Assembly: GCF_002878395.1 (NCBI RefSeq)
Contig: NC_061118.1
Coordinates: 3,536,910-3,600,909, forward strand
DNA: 64,000 nt
From: Capsicum annuum
Taxonomy: Eukaryota > Streptophyta > Magnoliopsida > Solanales > Solanaceae
Direction of reading: 5' to 3'
Below, one piece after another: positions 59,981-64,000 of the stretch (its first letter is position 1; each line of letters opens with the position of its first letter). The notes beneath the pieces were generated by a model, which was given only the letters and a program-made list of their open reading frames with translations, ran no database searches and had not been told where the DNA came from. Made by a program: the position numbers and the translations under genes.

Positions 59981-60910
59981 CTAACTAAAGGTGCCATATT
60001 TTTATGATACTAATCTAGATGATCTGGACGACTAATAATACCGTGTTTGGGACACTCTATGGACTAACGACTCGTACATTCCCCATCGAAGTGATTATCC
60101 TCATCATAATTATAGCATACCTCAAGAGATCTAGGCTAGCAAAAAATATATATTGACCCTACCAGAATATCAAACTCACATCTAAGGTATACATCCACTG
60201 ACTCAAAAGATCACCGTAACCTAAATATCCATAATGAATACTTTGCAAGGTCCGATGAGAAATCTAGTTGTTGTGACCACCATGACTTATCTGAGAGCCA
60301 CCTGTAGACCGAGATACTACCTATGAAGAACTGGCAGGATATAAGTAAAACTGATCTCTACCAAGTGGATCCCTACTCCCAAATAAAATACCAATAGCAC
60401 TGTACTAATGAAATAGCCTTTTATCACTATCTCTATAAGTCTTAATACATGATCTCTCTGTGGCCCTCATGTGATCAATAACCTGAGGGAAGGAATGCCC
60501 ACCTTCTATCAAATGCTTCAACACCAAATAGAGTGGCAAATCTAAACCTTCAATAAACCCATGCACTATTTCTTACTATGAAAGATATAGCATAGAATTA
60601 TGTTTGGCCCACTTATGAAACCCAATCCCATACTCATAAAGCAACAAGTAACCATGTTGAACACTAACAAACCAACTCTGGACTAAGAACTTCTCAATAT
60701 ATTGATGTCATCTTTGGCTGTGAGGTATCCATAAAAAGACTCAGAATTTGCAATGACAAATCTTGAAAGATTGAAGCAGCCACAGACTTTACCATAGCCT
60801 GGCCTAGCCCTACATACTCTGGCTAATGTTGAACATCTTTAACATTATTCTTTGTCTCCATAAGACAACACTAAGCTAAAACTCTAGTGACATGCATTGA
60901 AAGTCTCATC
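59981..60910 (-). pseudogene. Gag of element D, degenerate
   Basis: Minus strand. The core reads VHGFIEGLDLPLYLVLKHLI then EGGHSFPQVIDHMRATERSC near 60,570-60,450, as in gypsy gag proteins. The zinc knuckle near 60,115-60,075 reads CYNYDEDNHFDGEC: the second cysteine is tyrosine, while the histidine and last cysteine remain. The start is uncertain. Stops interrupt the frame. No pol is recognised downstream. Confidence 0.65.
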
Positions 60911-61114
60911 CGTATCTATTGATAACCTGATATTATCATAAAATAGAGTCAAAGAATGTACTAGAGATTCATAGCAATACGGCCTAATGACAAGGAGTTG
61001 AGAATATAATTTTCTAAGAATGCCGTGTATCCTTCCAAAGGTTATAGACATCTCCGTATCAATCTACAAGACATTACTAGAAACTTAGCTCTTATGCCAA
61101 CATATCTATAAACA

Positions 61115-61130
61115 TTGGCTCTAATACCAA
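61115..61130 (-). other. Primer binding site of element D
   Basis: The complement reads TTGGTATTAGAGCCAA, two bases from the LTR start. Methionine tRNA type with one change. Confidence 0.8.
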
Positions 61131-61132
61131 TT

Positions 61133-62436
61133 TGTCACAACCTAACTTCTCATGTCATGATGGCACCTGCTATAACTCACTAGTAGAAAGCCAACCTATA
61201 TTTCAAAACCACTAGTAATGAACCATCAAAAAAATAAAAGAAAATAATAGAAATGTAACGAAGGGGCTAATCTATATAAGACAACCCCAAGGCCTAGTGA
61301 AGTTAGTATAAAAGCTTCTAAAACAATAAGAGTACAAGATAAGATACTGAATAAATATACAAACATCTCTAAATACAATGTAGAGATTAGTCCAATCTAT
61401 AAGAAAGAGAGTAGTAATACTCCAAATACCAGGAGCTCACCTTAATCTCTGATCCCTAGCTGCTTCGCATGATGTACACAATAATAGTGATTACTTATAC
61501 TATAATTTACAGGTTATAAGAGTGTAGTATGAGTAAAAAATGTGTGGTACTCAATAGGTACGAACCGACCAATCTGTAAGGATAAAAGCAAGCATAAATA
61601 ATATGTAAAGAAGGAATATAAACTACAGGAAACTATCCCAAAAACTAACATGATAATGCTAGTGAGACAATAGGGATAAACTATCCTATCATAATAGTAA
61701 TCAAGGCCTAAAGTGTAACACCATATATCATCAGTCAATATATAAAGAGAGAGTGGGAAAATTTTATATAATAGTAGATAAAGCTAAGAATACATATGCG
61801 ACATAAACAACAATAAAGAGAGAGAGATAGGATAAAACCATATGTATATGTGTATATATATATTATAAATAGGACTACTCAAGTTAATAACCTGACATCT
61901 AAAGGCATCCTAACAAAGTACGAAAGCTAATGATGGCATGCTTAGGGTCCCTAACCATAATGTCTAACTAGGAGGTAACTATCCATAAGTAATCTACCAT
62001 AAAAGAAAAGGAATTAGAATCATACCTCCAACCTCAATTTCATTCCATAATTAGCCTACAACAAACTACCATAATAACAATAATGAAGTAACTGGCTAGA
62101 ATACACATAATTTCTAACTGAAACCCGATAAACTCAAATGGTTTAATCAACACTCAGAACCTTAACCAAGGGTTCTTCTCACTTAAAATTAATGTTCCAA
62201 AGCTGATGGCATTATGGGAATTCTAATCTGAGGTTGTTTACTAGAATTTTTGTCTAATAGTAATTACTTAATAGCAAAAGCTCCAAAATAAGAAGATGAG
62301 CCTAAAACCCTAACAAACTTCCTGATAATCAAACCGACAGTTTTGATAAGTTATAAATAACCTCTGACCACTATAGAAGGGCTCAAAATATTAGAAATTC
62401 TTGTAAATAAAAGAAATGGCCTAGTGGGTTATCACA
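61133..62436 (-). repeat. 5' LTR of element D
   Basis: Starts TGTCACAACC and ends gggttatcaca. The beginning (catgtcatgatggcacctgct) and end (ggcctagtgggttatcaca) match the ends of LTR C (aagtcatgatggcacctacc; gacctaaagggtcattaca), but at 1.3 kb it is far shorter, so the middle is deleted or the family differs. An AT microsatellite lies near 61,843-61,866. The partner LTR is not found in the window. Confidence 0.7.
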
Positions 62437-63368
62437 CATGTTAAGAGTTAACTTGAACTGAAACTTGAAATTTTGGCATAAAATGATTGTTCGTTTCATG
62501 GGTTGTAATCCAGTTCTACAGTTCTTAAAATAAACCATGATTTCTTAATCGTATTCAGTTTTAACTTTTTTTCACAACTTGATTTATTCATCCTACATCT
62601 AAGGTAACGATCTGTAGAAGAAATTTTATAGGTTGTAAGGTTCAACGTGTGGTGAAACGATCAAGCATCGACACATGTCAACCTTTTCAAGCATCAATTA
62701 TGTTAATCAGAATTGTAAATTTACAAACTCCTCCTATATCATATTCAAATGCATGGTTACCCAATCTTCACCCTTTCTATCATCACCTAAGATCATTGGG
62801 AGTTTGGTAGTCAAAACAAGTTAACTTTAGTTTTTGAATTAAAATTTAATCATAATGATTTCCAACTCAGTAGGTATGAACACCTAATACCAACATCAAT
62901 AAAATTATATCATAGTGAACAATTTCAATAAACAAATAGCCACTCTATATTATTTCAAATAATTTACACATGATCACATTCACAAAATCAATAATTTCAA
63001 ACCTAGTGTTCCAAAAATTAAATTATGCATATTACTATGAACCCATTAATGTAGAATATGAAGAACAATCTCAAATAAAGGTAAAGTTAAAAACTTTATT
63101 AATTGAAGAAGTTCCTTATTCTTAAACATATAGAGTGATGCATGTATGAGTATAATTAGATGTTGATGATGATAAAGATATTGAGTGGAACAACAATCAA
63201 CCTTGATAAAGTGGGAGAGATGATGATTTTGGAAGATTAGAGATTGAAAAAGTAATTGTGAGGAAAGATTTTAGGAGCTCAACATTATTTTGAGTAATGG
63301 ATAGAATAATTCTTTGACCTAGAATTTGACTCTACATAGAACGGGTACAAAAATTTAGGAAAAATGGG
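62437..63368. other. No gene seen; unclassified AT-rich stretch
   Basis: Between LTR D and the integrase fragment. No domain or LTR end recognised. Given the integrase on its right, it may be the 3' untranslated part of that Athila/Tat-like element. Confidence 0.35.
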
Positions 63369-64000
63369 TCATTGGAAGAGAGCCAGGCCAAGTTGGGTCT
63401 TGTAGTTTAATCCCTGTAGCCGATCACGATCCGATATAATGATCCATGGAACCAAAATGGTTCGTGGTTTATGGGTACTTAAATGGGATCTCATAAGTCC
63501 TAAACTCATCCATCTCATTAAATGCTCAAGACTCAAGTTAAGGGCTTCACTCCTACTTGAATTCAACTATTAGAGTACCCACAAGGCTTTGTGATCAAGG
63601 TTAACGGGTAAATGACAAGTTTTTCTATAAACCAACTAATATGGAGACATATATATAGGTGACATGAGAACTGTCTGGTACACCCATAGAGAGTCATCCA
63701 TATTCCTCGACTAATATGTCCTATTTGCATTCACAAAGATAATTTGTATCTCTTGGTTAGATACCTTAACTTGCCTCTTATATGAGGATGATCAAGAATT
63801 ACGACCATATGTTTGAAACAATACATCACAAGCAGAGCACTAATAACCTATTTCAAAAGTCAGAGATACCATCACTTATTATGGCCTTTGATGTTCCAAA
63901 ATGGAATAAAATGCTGCACTTCAACAAGGTTGTAATTGATTTTCTTTTATTGTTAGGAAGAACTACATCATTCACCCACTTTGAAATGTAGTCAACAATA
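63369..64000 (-). pseudogene. Integrase of an Athila/Tat-like gypsy element, partial
   Basis: Runs off the right edge. On the minus strand it begins IVDYISKWVNDVVLPNN at 63,999, then FHFGTSKAIISDGISDF near 63,900, so the two core aspartates (VDY, SDG) are kept. After frameshifts it continues VYRKTCHLPVNLDHKALWVL near 63,625-63,580, which is typical of the group I know as Athila/Tat (CHLPVELEHKA...). Downstream is a 65-codon open piece (63,369-63,566) with LNSSRSEALNL at its start, where the family has an LN-rich helix. The catalytic glutamate region is garbled. Non-functional. Confidence 0.75.

Noticed and set aside
1..64000. Host protein-coding gene or centromeric satellite array
   Set aside because: No multi-exon coding pattern with recognisable non-transposon protein was found, and no monomer of satellite length repeats in tandem over kilobases.

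Overview
This window looks like plant nuclear heterochromatin made almost entirely of old, nested retrotransposons. It is AT-rich. I found no intact host gene, rRNA, CRISPR array or bacterial-type operon. Open frames are short and lie inside degraded transposon sequence. The LTR and chromovirus-type pol sequences resemble, from memory, those of Solanaceae genomes. That family assignment is inference; 'flowering plant' is much safer.

Layout. 1-2,120: a + strand LTR cut by the window edge. 2,767-18,361: a large minus-strand LTR element without recognisable coding sequence (element 2). A relative (element 1, 3,914-11,642) is inserted in its left LTR with a CAAAA target duplication. 18,362-20,843: two LTR fragments in opposite orientation. 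20,844-27,365: unclassified sequence, the gag-protease part of a Ty1/copia element (22,749-24,050), more unclassified AT-rich sequence, and the pol 3' end of a minus-strand Ty3/gypsy element. 27,366-48,607: a + strand Ty3/gypsy complex of chromovirus (Tekay/Del-like) type, ordered LTR - partial gag - LTR - gag-pol - LTR. Two non-autonomous LTR elements are nested in it: F (33,211-37,471, in the middle LTR) and G (39,630-42,469, minus strand, in gag). Each is flanked by a one-mismatch 5-bp target duplication.

48,608-57,905: a minus-strand gypsy element (C) of a related family. It has a 3.7-kb LTR, pol, gag with an intact CCHC knuckle, a primer binding site, and a truncated second LTR. 57,906-58,538: an internal piece of a plant RTE-type LINE reverse transcriptase. 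58,539-64,000: an LTR tail, an unclassified stretch with a degenerate tRNA-like sequence, the gag, primer site and LTR of a further minus-strand gypsy element (D), and at the right edge an integrase resembling the Athila/Tat group.

Every coding region is broken by stops, frameshifts or lost catalytic residues, so nothing here is likely to move by itself. The best leads for a second look are these. (1) A four-copy tandem array of long palindromes inside the element 2 LTR. (2) Each LTR family carries its own inverted-repeat or GC-rich module at a comparable distance from the LTR 5' end. (3) A conserved minisatellite lies inside the gypsy LTRs. (4) Element F keeps a ~239-codon frame with a single stop. 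I see no convincing new biological system beyond these.
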